The position numbers were made by a program, and so were the translations under genes. The notes under the pieces are model-generated. The model did no database searches and was not told where the DNA came from. It was given only the letters and a program-made list of their open reading frames with translations. Positions 33,545 to 44,200 of a stretch of DNA of 44,650 nucleotides are shown piece after piece. The stretch is from an uncultured Eubacteriales bacterium (GTDB taxonomy: Bacteria; Bacillota; Clostridia; Lachnospirales; Bianqueaceae). How positions within the stretch are numbered: the stretch's first letter is position 1; each line of letters starts with the position of its first letter. Location of the stretch: positions 1 through 44,650 of the forward strand of contig OMYN01000013.1 in the NCBI GenBank assembly GCA_900315265.1. The letters are read 5' to 3'.

Positions 33545-34807
33545 ATGAAACAATACGTGATCATCGGAAACGGTGTTGCTGCCGCTGCCTCTATCGAAGG
33601 CATCCGCAGCCGTGACAGCCAGGGGCTTATCACCGTTGTTTCCAAAGAAAAATATCCGGTCTACTGCCGGCCTTTGATCTCTTACCTTCTGGAAGGCAAG
33701 ACGGATCTTACCCGTATGCAGTACCGGGATCCTGATTTTTACAAAAACAATAAGGCAGAAGTCCTTTACGGCGTGTCGGCTGAAAAGCTGTCCTCCGGCA
33801 AGGTCGAGCTGGACAACGGAAGCTCTCTTCCTTTCGACGAGTGCATCGTGGCTACCGGCTCCGATCCTTTTGTACTGCCTTTTAAAGGCCTGGATACTGT
33901 TGAAAATAAGTACACATTCCAGACTCTGGATGATGCCCTGGCCATCGAAAAGGCCATCCGCAAGGACAGCCGGGTCTTTATCGTCGGCGCCGGCCTGATC
34001 GGCCTTAAATGCGCCGAAGGTCTGACCGGACGCGTCGGATCCATTACGGTCTGCGATCTGGCGGACCGGGTCCTTTCCAGTATCCTGGATGCTCCTACGG
34101 CTTCCATCGTACAAAAACATCTGGAAAAGAACGGCATGAGTTTTCTTCTGGCGGATTCTGCGTCCGAATTCAAAAAGAACGCGGACGGAGCCTATACGGC
34201 CCTTATGTCCAGCGGTAAATCGGTCGATTTCGATATCCTTGTCTTAGCCGTCGGAGTCCGGGCGGGCACCCGTCTGGTCAAGGAAGCCGGAGGCAAGGTC
34301 GAAAGAGGTATCGTCATCGACGAAGCCTGCCGCACCTCTCTTGACCATGTATATGCGGCCGGAGACTGCGCACAGACCATGGAACTGACCCAGGGGACAA
34401 GCAAAGTGATGGCGATCCTTCCCAACGCTTACCTGGAGGGGTACACGGCCGGGGTCAATGCGGCATCTGAGGACGCCGGATCACCCGCAGCGGTCTTTGA
34501 TAATGCCATCGCTATGAACTCGATCGGCTTTATGGGGCTGCATATCATGTCGGCTGGCTCGGCTCCGGAGGGCTGCCAGGTCTATGAGGAAAAGGACCAA
34601 GACCACTGGAAGAAGCTGTTCACCAAGGACGGCTACCTGACCGGCTTTATGCTGGTAGGGGATATCGACCGGGCCGGGATCTATACCAACATGATCCGCA
34701 ACCGCATCCCCCTGTCCGAGGTCGATTTTGAATCTATGAAAAAGCTACCAAATCTGTACGCGTTTGGGGAAAAATATCGTCATCACATACTGACTGGGGA
34801 GGTGTAA
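33545..34807 (+). CDS. FAD-dependent NAD(P)H oxidoreductase subunit of glutamate synthase
   Basis: 420 residues. The N-terminal FAD motif VIIGNGVAAAAS (5-16) is followed by PVYCRPLISYLL, the NAD motif VFIVGAGLIGLKCAEGL near 143, and the second FAD motif VYAAGDCAQT near 265. The C-terminal 100 residues are the NirB/rubredoxin-reductase-like end. It probably takes electrons from NAD(P)H and passes them to the adjacent ferredoxin subunit. It takes the place of the GltD small subunit but is a different family (no GltD-type cysteine clusters). Confidence 0.88.
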   Translation: MKQYVIIGNGVAAAASIEGIRSRDSQGLITVVSKEKYPVYCRPLISYLLEGKTDLTRMQYRDPDFYKNNKAEVLYGVSAEKLSSGKVELDNGSSLPFDECIVATGSDPFVLPFKGLDTVENKYTFQTLDDALAIEKAIRKDSRVFIVGAGLIGLKCAEGLTGRVGSITVCDLADRVLSSILDAPTASIVQKHLEKNGMSFLLADSASEFKKNADGAYTALMSSGKSVDFDILVLAVGVRAGTRLVKEAGGKVERGIVIDEACRTSLDHVYAAGDCAQTMELTQGTSKVMAILPNAYLEGYTAGVNAASEDAGSPAAVFDNAIAMNSIGFMGLHIMSAGSAPEGCQVYEEKDQDHWKKLFTKDGYLTGFMLVGDIDRAGIYTNMIRNRIPLSEVDFESMKKLPNLYAFGEKYRHHILTGEV

Positions 34808-34813
34808 AATAAT

Positions 34814-35560
34814 ATGGTTATCAATGCCGGTTCTTTGACCTTTCAGCAGCTGAATGACGCCATCCGCAAAAGTCAGGATCAGGATATTTACATCAAGAAC
34901 GCCTTAGGGCAGCGTTTCATCGCGGCAGGCCTGGGTGGGCGGAACCTGACCATCGACGGTGTTCCGGGCAACGCTTTAGGTGCTTACCTGAACGGGTGCA
35001 ATATCACCGTTAACGGAAATGCCCAGGATGCGGTCGGCGATACCATGAATGACGGTGAGATCGTCGTCCACGGAAACATCGGCGACGCGGCCGGCTACGC
35101 CATGCGCGGCGGAGCCATGTATATCGAAGGAAATGCCGGCTACCGGGCCGGTATCCATATGAAAGCCTACCGTGAAAAACAGCCGGTCATCGTGATCGGC
35201 GGCCGGGCAGGAAGCTTTATCGGAGAATATCAGGCAGGCGGCACCATCATCGTACTGGGCATGAACCCGAAACTGGCCAGCGATGCCCACGGCGCTCAGC
35301 AGGAGATCGTTCACAACTTTGCCTGCACCGGTATGCACGGAGGACGCATGTTCCTGAGAGGCGACACCTCGATGGTCCGCTTTCCCGACCAGGTGACCAC
35401 CAAAACCGCGTCCGAACAAGATGTCGAAAGCATCCGTCCCTATTTGGAGCGCTTCTGCTTTTTATTCGGTCACGATCTGGATACTCTTTTATCCAGTCAG
35501 TATACCCTGATCACTCCCAACTCCGAAAACCCCTATAAAGAACTGTACGTTGCCAATTAA
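34814..35560 (+). CDS. gltB3: Glutamate synthase, GXGXG-domain subunit
   Basis: 248 residues. A right-handed beta-helix with repeated glycine motifs: GVPGNALGAYLNGCNITVNG, QDAVGDTMNDGEIVVHGN, DAAGYAMRGGAMYIEGN, then GGRAGSFIGEY. In large bacterial GltB this is the C-terminal domain that holds the FMN part in place; here it is a separate chain. GGGGAGG-like sequence precedes the start. The stop falls inside the first unit of a three-unit tandem repeat. Confidence 0.9.
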   Translation: MVINAGSLTFQQLNDAIRKSQDQDIYIKNALGQRFIAAGLGGRNLTIDGVPGNALGAYLNGCNITVNGNAQDAVGDTMNDGEIVVHGNIGDAAGYAMRGGAMYIEGNAGYRAGIHMKAYREKQPVIVIGGRAGSFIGEYQAGGTIIVLGMNPKLASDAHGAQQEIVHNFACTGMHGGRMFLRGDTSMVRFPDQVTTKTASEQDVESIRPYLERFCFLFGHDLDTLLSSQYTLITPNSENPYKELYVAN

Positions 35561-35605
35561 GGCAACGTTGCCAACTAAGGGGCAACGTTACCAACTAAAG
35601 CATGC
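35548..35605 (+). repeat. Three tandem ~20-bp units carrying the gltB3 stop
   Basis: Units 35548-35565 (CGTTGCCAATTAAGGCAA), 35566-35585 (CGTTGCCAACTAAGGGGCAA) and 35586-35605 (CGTTACCAACTAAAGCATGC). Each repeats the Val-Ala-Asn-stop-like end. Units 1 and 2 can each fold (GTTGCC with GGCAAC); the first loop is AATTAA, which lacks the G4 needed for ANTAR. Confidence 0.8.
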
Positions 35606-35627
35606 TAGGAAAGGCGGATCCTTTTTT

Positions 35628-36851
35628 ATGAACTACACGCGCGAAGAAGTAGAGACCTATGTGGAGGAAGAAGACGTCAAATTTATCCGTCTGGCTTTTA
35701 CCGATGTGTTCGGAAAGTCTAAAAACGTCTCCATTATGCCGTCAGAACTCAAACGGGCTTTTGACGAGGGCATAGCCATCGACAGCAGCGCTATCGCAGG
35801 GTTCGGCGGCGAGGTCCATTCGGACCTTCTCTTGCACCCGGATCCTGCCACGCTGGCTCCTCTTCCCTGGAGGCCGGATCACGGCCGCGTCGTGCGCATG
35901 TTCTGCAGCGTCACCCGGCCGGACGGCACCGTCATCGACGCGGATACCCGCTCGCTTCTGATCGAAGCGCAGAATCGCGCCCAGGCAAAGGGATTTACCT
36001 TTTCCTTCGGCTCCGAGATCGAGTTTTATCTGTTTCTACGTGACCAAAACGGCCAGCCGACCCTGATCCCCTACGACCGGGCCGGCTATATGGATATTGC
36101 CCCGGACGATAAGGGCGAAAATGTCCGCCGGGAGATCTGCCTTACCCTGGAACAAATGGGGATCACGCCCGAAGCCTCCCATCATGAAGAGGGTCCGGGC
36201 CAGAATGAGATCGATTTTCATTACGCTCAGCCGCTGGAAGCTGCTGACAATGCGGTAACCTTCCGTAATGTCGTATCCACTCTGGCGGCCTCCAGCGGTC
36301 TGTTTGCAAGCTTTAACCCCAAACCGCTCGAAGACGAATCCGGCAACGGCATGCATCTGAACTTTTCAGTGACCGGTCAGAATGACACCGGTCAGAATGA
36401 CCGGGATGTGATGAGGCCGGCCATCGCGGGTGTTTTGTCCCATATTACCGAGATGACCCTCTTTCTGAACCCGGACGAGGCTTCCTACCGCCGTTTCGGC
36501 AGCCGCAAGGCTCCCCGCTATGTATCCTGGTCGGAAGAAAACCGGTCCCAGCTGATCCGCATACCGGCCGCGACCGGGGCTTACCGCCGGGCAGAACTGA
36601 GGTCTCCCGATCCTTTGTGCAATCCTTACCTTGCTTTTACCCTTCTGATCGATGCCTGCCTTGACGGCATCGATCGGAATCTGGTCCTTCCCGATGCAGC
36701 GAATGTGAACCTGTACACCGCTTCCAGCGATGTTACGTCTAAGTTCCGCGCTCTTCCCCTGACGCTAGAGATGGCCAAACAGGAGGCTATCAAGAGCCGT
36801 TTTGTTTCCGAATACCTCCCGGCCAGCGTCTTCAGAGCCTATACGAAATAA
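35628..36851 (+). CDS. glnA: Glutamine synthetase type I, short form
   Basis: 407 residues from the ATG at 35628 (AGGAAAGG upstream). It converts glutamate and ammonium to glutamine. The N-terminal beta-grasp is FIRLAFTDVFGKSKNVSIMP. Active-site parts follow: GSEIEFYLF near 135, HHEEGPGQNEIDF near 185, NGMHLNFSV near 240 (HxN loop), and RSQLIRIP plus RAELRSPDPLCNP near 310-335. About 407 residues is shorter than usual GSI-alpha (about 440), and no adenylylation tyrosine loop is evident. A perfect 15-bp tandem duplication adds TGQND near residue 250. Small glutamine synthetases of this kind are found beside ANTAR genes in clostridia. Confidence 0.93.
   Translation: MNYTREEVETYVEEEDVKFIRLAFTDVFGKSKNVSIMPSELKRAFDEGIAIDSSAIAGFGGEVHSDLLLHPDPATLAPLPWRPDHGRVVRMFCSVTRPDGTVIDADTRSLLIEAQNRAQAKGFTFSFGSEIEFYLFLRDQNGQPTLIPYDRAGYMDIAPDDKGENVRREICLTLEQMGITPEASHHEEGPGQNEIDFHYAQPLEAADNAVTFRNVVSTLAASSGLFASFNPKPLEDESGNGMHLNFSVTGQNDTGQNDRDVMRPAIAGVLSHITEMTLFLNPDEASYRRFGSRKAPRYVSWSEENRSQLIRIPAATGAYRRAELRSPDPLCNPYLAFTLLIDACLDGIDRNLVLPDAANVNLYTASSDVTSKFRALPLTLEMAKQEAIKSRFVSEYLPASVFRAYTK
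36372..36401 (+). repeat. 15-bp tandem duplication inside glnA
   Basis: ACCGGTCAGAATGAC occurs twice with no gap, in frame (TGQND TGQND), between the HLNFSV loop and RDVMRPAIAG. Confidence 0.9.
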
Positions 36852-36860
36852 TATTTTCTA

Positions 36861-36888
36861 TTTACATCCGCTTTGCTTGTGGTAAAAT
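36861..36888 (+). promoter_or_regulatory. Promoter of the ANTAR gene
   Basis: -35 TTTACA (36861-36866), 16-base spacer, -10 TAAAAT (36883-36888). The regulator and pyrG can thus be made independently of the ANTAR-controlled leader. Confidence 0.65.
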
Positions 36889-36912
36889 TTCGGGAAGGGG
36901 GAGGAAAGCCGC

Positions 36913-37509
36913 ATGGATCTGAAACTTAAACGCTCTTACAGCGTGCTCTTGGTTTCATCATCCGAAAAGATGAACCAGACCTTTGCCGGCCTTCTTCCGA
37001 AAAGCCGGTACGACGAGATCGTCCAGGCCGGGGATTCTATGGCGGCCAGGCGGTATCTGGTCGAACGAAGTTTTGATATTGTTGTGATCAACGCACCACT
37101 TGCTGACGCTTCCGACGAGTCCGGTTTTGAACTCGCCCTGGACATCGTCAATAAAACAGCCAGCGGCGCGCTTCTTTTCGTGAAGGCTGAAAATTATCCG
37201 GCCGCTTACAGTAAAGTAGCGCCTTACGGTGTCCTGGTCATCAGCAAACCGACGACTTCATCCGCCATCCTTACCGCGATGACGCTTCTGTGCGGGACCC
37301 GCGAAAGGCTTCGCCGCATGGAGAAAAGAGCAGAATCGCTGGAAGAAAGGATGTCTCAGATCCGCGTCGTCAATCAGGCCAAGCTGGTCCTGATCGAGCG
37401 GGATCACATGACAGAGGCCCAGGCCCACCGCTACCTAGAAAAACAGGCGATGGATCACGGCGTATCCAAGCGTACCATTGCGGAAAATGTTTTATCCGCT
37501 GACAGATAA
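36913..37509 (+). CDS. ANTAR-domain RNA-binding antiterminator with pseudo-receiver domain
   Basis: 198 residues after GGGGGAGG. Residues 1-125 have a receiver-like fold (YSVLLVSSSEKMNQTFAGLL, SFDIVVINAPL, GVLVISKP). The usual phospho-acceptor Asp is replaced (Asn in VVINAPL), so phosphorylation is unlikely. A coiled coil (about 125-148) leads to the ANTAR domain (about 145-196): QIRVVNQAKLVLIERDHMTE, then AHRYLEKQAMD and SKRTIAENVL. Known family members bind two hexaloop RNA hairpins and prevent termination. The matching target lies 6 kb upstream, before gltB1. The signal may reach it by contact with glutamine synthetase or another nitrogen sensor; this is inference. Confidence 0.9.
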   Translation: MDLKLKRSYSVLLVSSSEKMNQTFAGLLPKSRYDEIVQAGDSMAARRYLVERSFDIVVINAPLADASDESGFELALDIVNKTASGALLFVKAENYPAAYSKVAPYGVLVISKPTTSSAILTAMTLLCGTRERLRRMEKRAESLEERMSQIRVVNQAKLVLIERDHMTEAQAHRYLEKQAMDHGVSKRTIAENVLSADR

Positions 37510-39195
<1,686 letters not shown>

Positions 39196-39197
39196 AC

Positions 39198-39280
39198 TGC
39201 AAAAGCAAAGGCGCTTTCAGGTTCTGTAAAGTTCGTTCCAGAGCCGGCCCCTGCTTTTGCAAGGTCCGGCTCTTCTTTTT
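39198..39280 (+). terminator. pyrG terminator with a competing upstream arm
   Basis: AGAGCCGG (39240-39247) pairs with CCGGCTCT (39266-39273), followed by TCTTTTTG. The loop holds TGCTTTTGCA (39252-39261), perfectly complementary to TGCAAAAGCA at 39198-39207. The two pairings could coexist or compete, so purF may be under attenuation rather than simply downstream of a terminator. Confidence 0.7.
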
Positions 39281-39298
39281 GCCAAACAAGGAGTACGT

Positions 39299-40723
39299 AT
39301 GAGAGAGATCCATGAAGATTGCGGTGTATTTGGTGTATACAGTCCTAAACCGGAAGACGTCGGCCGTATGACTTATTACGGTCTGTATGCACTGCAGCAT
39401 CGCGGGCAGGAATCCTGCGGTATCGTTGTCAACAACGATGGACTTTTTTATTCTCATAAAGACCTGGGCCTGGTCAGCCAGGTATTCGGTAAAGCCGATC
39501 TGGAAAAACTGCCGGAAGGTACCATGGCCGTCGGCCACTGCCGCTACGGTACTACCGGCGGGACCAACCGCGCTAACTGCCAGCCGATCGAGGTCAATCA
39601 TCAGAAAGGCAAGATGGCCCTGGCCCATAACGGAAATCTATCCAATGCTTATGACATCCGCCAGGAGCTGGAACTTAACGGAGCTATTTTCCACACGACT
39701 TCCGATACCGAGATCATTGCTTATGTCGTAACCCAGGCCCGCCTTCATACCCCTTCGATCGAGGCAGCCGTTGACCAGGCCATGGATCGTCTGGACGGAG
39801 CCTACTCTTTCATCCTGATGAGCGCAGAAAAGCTGATCTGCGCCAGAGATCCCCATGGTTTTCATCCTCTCTGCTACGGCTGCTGCGAAGACGGCACCAT
39901 CGTGGTCGCTTCGGAAAACTGCGCCCTCAATGCTGTCGGAGCCGTCTTTGAGCGGGATATCGAACCGGGTGAGATCCTGACCATCGATAAAGACGGGATC
40001 CATTCCAACCGTCACCACTGTGGGACCAAGCCCTGCACTCACTGCATTTTCGAATATATCTATTTTGCCCGTCCTGATTCTGTGATCGACGGTGTTTCCG
40101 TCCATGAGGCCCGCAAAAACGCCGGCCGCATCCTGGCCCGCCGCCATCCTGCTGATGCGGATGTCGTCATAGGCGTTCCCGACTCCGGTCTGGACGCCGC
40201 CCTTGGTTTTGCCCAGGAATCCGGCATCCCCTACTCCATCGGCTTTATCAAAAATAAGTACATAGGACGTACCTTTATCTCCCCCGGCCAGTCTTCCCGT
40301 ATGCAGCTGGTCAAGATCAAGTTGGCACCCATCCTGTCCGAGGTTAAAGGAAAAAGGGTCGTCCTGATCGATGACTCCATCGTCCGGGGCACCACCAGCC
40401 AGCAGATCGTTTCGCTGGTCCGCGAAGCCGGAGCCAAAGAGATCCACTTCAGGGTTTCCGCCCCGCCTTTCTTCAACCCCTGCTATTACGGCATCGATAT
40501 CGATTCACGCGATAACTTGATTGCCTGTCATCATTCCATTCCCGAGATTGCCCAGCTGATCGGAGCCGATTCCTTGGGGTATCTGCCTCTGGAGGACCTG
40601 AAAGGCCTGATCGACAGCACCGATTACTGCGACGCCTGCTTCAGCGGCCGCTATCCTACCGATATCCCGGAGCATATGGAAAAATCCCGTTTCGAAATGC
40701 CCCTGTCCAAAAGGAACAAGTAA
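39299..40723 (+). CDS. purF: Amidophosphoribosyltransferase
   Basis: 474 residues from the ATG at 39299 (AAGGAG upstream). First committed step of purine synthesis: PRPP plus glutamine to phosphoribosylamine. A seven-residue propeptide MREIHED precedes nucleophile Cys8 (CGVFGVY), as in the Bacillus-type enzyme. Glutaminase motifs include GHCRYGTTGG and AHNGNLSN. The PRPP loop is VVLIDDSIVRGTTS near 355. Cysteines for the oxygen-sensitive 4Fe-4S cluster are in CGTKPCTHCIFEY and DYCDACFSGRYP. It follows pyrG after the structured gap. No other pur gene is near. Confidence 0.95.
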   Translation: MREIHEDCGVFGVYSPKPEDVGRMTYYGLYALQHRGQESCGIVVNNDGLFYSHKDLGLVSQVFGKADLEKLPEGTMAVGHCRYGTTGGTNRANCQPIEVNHQKGKMALAHNGNLSNAYDIRQELELNGAIFHTTSDTEIIAYVVTQARLHTPSIEAAVDQAMDRLDGAYSFILMSAEKLICARDPHGFHPLCYGCCEDGTIVVASENCALNAVGAVFERDIEPGEILTIDKDGIHSNRHHCGTKPCTHCIFEYIYFARPDSVIDGVSVHEARKNAGRILARRHPADADVVIGVPDSGLDAALGFAQESGIPYSIGFIKNKYIGRTFISPGQSSRMQLVKIKLAPILSEVKGKRVVLIDDSIVRGTTSQQIVSLVREAGAKEIHFRVSAPPFFNPCYYGIDIDSRDNLIACHHSIPEIAQLIGADSLGYLPLEDLKGLIDSTDYCDACFSGRYPTDIPEHMEKSRFEMPLSKRNK

Positions 40724-40737
40724 ACACAGTTTCTGAA

Positions 40738-40768
40738 ATAAAAAAAGAGCCATTTGGCTCTTTTTTTA
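40738..40768. terminator. Bidirectional terminator between purF and acpS
   Basis: AAAGAGCC pairs with GGCTCTTT around the loop ATTT (40745-40762), with A-runs before and T-runs after, so it works on both strands for the convergent genes. Confidence 0.9.
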
Positions 40769-41242
40769 TTTTTCAGATCCTGCTTCTGTTTCCCTGTCCT
40801 CAGTGCTTCCCACGGCAATAGCGATGGCCATCCCTTTTTCATTGGTGATAGACAGGTCGATCCTGTCCAGGCCGGCCTCCTTCAACAAAGCCCTGGTGTC
40901 GTCGTCAAGGACAAGCTGAGGGCTCCCGTCTTTACGTCTGTTCGAATGGATCCGCCTCAGGTCGTAGGAAGGTTTTCCCTGCTGAGTCAGTAAAGGAGAA
41001 AGGACTTTAAAAACCGCTTCCTTTACTGCAAAGCAGCCTGCCAGAAAAACGGCCGGATCCCTGCGGGATCGAGCTATGGTAAGCTCCTCGTCGCTGAATA
41101 CATGTCCGGCAAAAGGTGACTGGATAAAATCCGGCTCTTTTCCAAGTTCTTTGCCGGCTCCTTCCCTTCCCTCTTCTGTCTGATAAATCTTTGCCCGCAT
41201 GCGGCTGATATCGACCGCATCGATGCCTACTCCTTTTATCAT
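40766..41242 (-). CDS. acpS: Holo-[acyl-carrier-protein] synthase
   Basis: 158 residues. It transfers 4'-phosphopantetheine from CoA to acyl carrier protein. The magnesium site is Asp8 in GVGIDAVDISR and Glu75 in CFAVKEAVFK; the CoA-binding stretch is LSITNEKGMAIAIAV. Relatives are about 120-130 residues. Here there is an insertion between the first motif and the FSDEEL region (about residues 20-42, Glu/Gly/Lys rich) and an acidic tail. It starts five bases after the mannosidase stop and is co-transcribed. Confidence 0.9.
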   Translation of the reverse strand: MIKGVGIDAVDISRMRAKIYQTEEGREGAGKELGKEPDFIQSPFAGHVFSDEELTIARSRRDPAVFLAGCFAVKEAVFKVLSPLLTQQGKPSYDLRRIHSNRRKDGSPQLVLDDDTRALLKEAGLDRIDLSITNEKGMAIAIAVGSTEDRETEAGSEK

Positions 41243-41247
41243 GGCTC

Positions 41248-44200
41248 TTATCGCTCGATCACGATGGTCTTGATTTCAAAGGGCTTGAAGGAAAGTCTTT
41301 CCGGGTCGGTCTCGACTGGATGTTCCTCCTGCAGATTGGTCTCGTAGACTTTGCCATGGGCAAAACCGATCTTCAAAGAGGTCTGGTTGGAATGGCCCTG
41401 GCTTTCATACAGGCGGACGACCACCGCATCGGGATCGGTAAGTCCCTGCCCATCCAGCGATGTGGGAGGATAAGCCTTCTTGATGGTATCGATCACCACA
41501 TCCCGGTTGGTGGAAGACAGAAGAGGCTGGGGCAAGTGGCCGCCGCGGAAGAAGTAGGCCGGTTTATTGAGCTGGTAAGCCCTCTTCAAGGTTTCTACCG
41601 ACAGGCCGCCCTCATGAACATAAATCGAATAAGTAAACTGCTGCTCTCCCAGGTCAGCCGTATCATCGGGAAAAACCGGAGACCTTAAAAGGTTCAGCGA
41701 AACGAAGCCGTCCTTGGCCCGGTGGCCGTATTTGCAGTCATTCAGCAGCGAGAATCCGTACTCACCGTCACAAACATCGATGTACTTGTGAGCGCAGATC
41801 TCGAACTGAGCCTTTTCGACCTTGGTCCGGTCCCGCCCCGACCGGGTCAGGGTTCCCAGCTGTATATCACAGCTGACCTTGTCGAAATCGATGGTCGGCG
41901 TAAACTCTGCCCGCAGCATGTGAAGTTTCTCATGCCACTCGGCTTTGGTCTTGATGTCGACTACATCCGACCCTGCCGTCAAAATGGTATCCTGGACGAT
42001 CCGGGTCCGGCCGTGCAGGTAGACTGCCCGGAAGATCAGGCTCGACCGTTTGCAGATCACATCCGTTGACTGAGCCTTCAGAATGACCGGCCGCTTCTCG
42101 AAATACTTCCAATCGATATCCCAGGCATTGTAATGAGACTTAGGGTCCGGATACAAAGCCAGGCGGTTAAAATACTGCTTAACATATTCGTGACCCTTAT
42201 CGTCTTTAAAGGACAGGATCTGCCCGTCCGGTGCGAAAGTTAAGGTCAGCAGCTGATTTGACATGGTTACAAAGGATCCCCTTGCCCCGGCCCGCTCTTC
42301 TTTTACGGTCAGAGAAGGATCCTGGCTGCCGATCTTTTCCGCCTCGGCAAAAGCAAAAGGGGCGGCAAAGACACGGACGCCTCTTTTGCTGCTGTCCAAC
42401 AGGAAAGAAGTGGGGTTGAAAGCAATGTTCTTAGTACCTTTTCCCAATATCTCCTCCGCCAGCTTCTCCTGCATCTGCCTTATCTGGTCCAGCATGATCT
42501 GATAGCGCTCGCAGCTTTCTTTGTAGACCCGTCCGATGCCGCTGCCCGGCAGTATATCGTGGAACTGATAGAGCAGAACCTCTTTCCACCACTGATCCAG
42601 CTGCTCCTGGGGATACTCCGCCCCCATCAGCCAGGCATAGGTGGCCAGTGTTTCCAGATCCTGCAGGGCATATTCGATCTTACGGTTGTAGCGTTTGTTG
42701 CGCGCCTGGGTGGTATAGGTCCCCTGGTGCTTCTCAAGGTACAGCTCCCCCTGATAATTGGGCAGGCTGTCGCGGACCTTGCTCAAACGTTCGAAGAAAT
42801 CCTCTGCCCTGCCGAATTCCACCGGCGGGGTCTTGCGCAGGGATTTTTCTCTTTTTACCATTTCCAGATGAACGTCGCTGCATCCTCCGCCTCCGTCGCC
42901 CTCACCCACCAGGTAGAGCGCTCCCTTGGCTTCACTCTTGTCCGGGTCGTTATCCATGGCGTGCAGGGTGCTGATCGGAGTCCCATTGCTGTTATAGGAC
43001 TCGTCCGGCGGCATATTGACCAGGACACGGCTCTTGTCGATCCCGTACCAGTTGAAGGTCCGGAAGGGGAAACGGTTATGCTCGTTCCAGCTCAGCTTGA
43101 TGGTCATAAAATACGGTACGTCAGATTTAGCTAAAATCTGAGGAAGATTGCCGTTATAGCCAAAGACATCCGGCAGCCAGCAGTTGGTCACTTCTTTACC
43201 GAATTCCTTTCGGTAAAATTCTTTACCGTAATGGATCTGACGGATCAGCGATTCGCCGGAAGGAAGGTTGGTGTCCGGCTCCACCCACAGGGCTCCCTGA
43301 GGCTCGATACGCCCCTGCTCTACCCAGTCTTTGATACGCCGGTAAAAGTCCGGATACCGGTCTTTCAGTTCCTGATACTGCCAGGGCTGACTGGCCCCGT
43401 AAATATAATCCGGATACCGGTCCAGGTTGGCCATCTGGTTGGCAAAGGTACGGGCTGCTTTACGCTTGGTTTCGCGGATGGGCCACATCCAGGCCAGGTC
43501 CAGATGAGAATGGCCGACCGCTGTCAGTTTATAATCCGGCAGTTTATCGGAAGACAGGACCGGCTGCAGCACCTGGGATGCCTGATGGATCTCTCCGTTT
43601 TCCTCCAGGCGGAAGCTTTCATCCAAAAGTCCCCGCAGCAGTTTTTCTTCTTTTTTGACCGGATCGTCCGCGCCGGACTTTCCCTGCCCGGCTTCCAGCT
43701 TTTCTTTATAATTCCACCAAAGGCAGAGAACGGTCACGTAATCATAGTAAAAATCCCGCAGGGCATCATCGACCGTACAGATCCGGGCATAACGAAAGAC
43801 TGCTTTTCTAATGTTCTGGATGCAGCTGACACCGTTGTAACCGGCATCCATGTAAAAATCAAAGGAACCCTGAGGATCCAGCAGGGTCACTCCGTTGATC
43901 GTGCGGTTCAGTTCGATGATCGTTTTCCCGCCGGCAGCCGACAGGCCATTGACAAGGCAGCGGGTATTGCTTATTCCCTGGACCGGCAGGCCGTCTTCAT
44001 AGACCAGGCCTTCCCCTCCTATATTGATATGAAGGACCAGGTGGTCCGACAGGAAAGATGCCGGGACCTTCCCTCTTACATGGAACCAGGCGCAGTCATA
44101 AACACCGCCCCAGATCTGGCCGCGCAGGATAGGCATATAAGTCAGGGACAGACGGTCATCATAAGCGACCGGTTCTTTGGTCGGGGCAAAGCTCACATGA

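Noticed and set aside
35548..35585. Stem-loops in the gltB3-glnA gap as a second ANTAR target
   Set aside because: Loops are AATTAA and an eight-base loop; neither has G at position 4 of a hexaloop.
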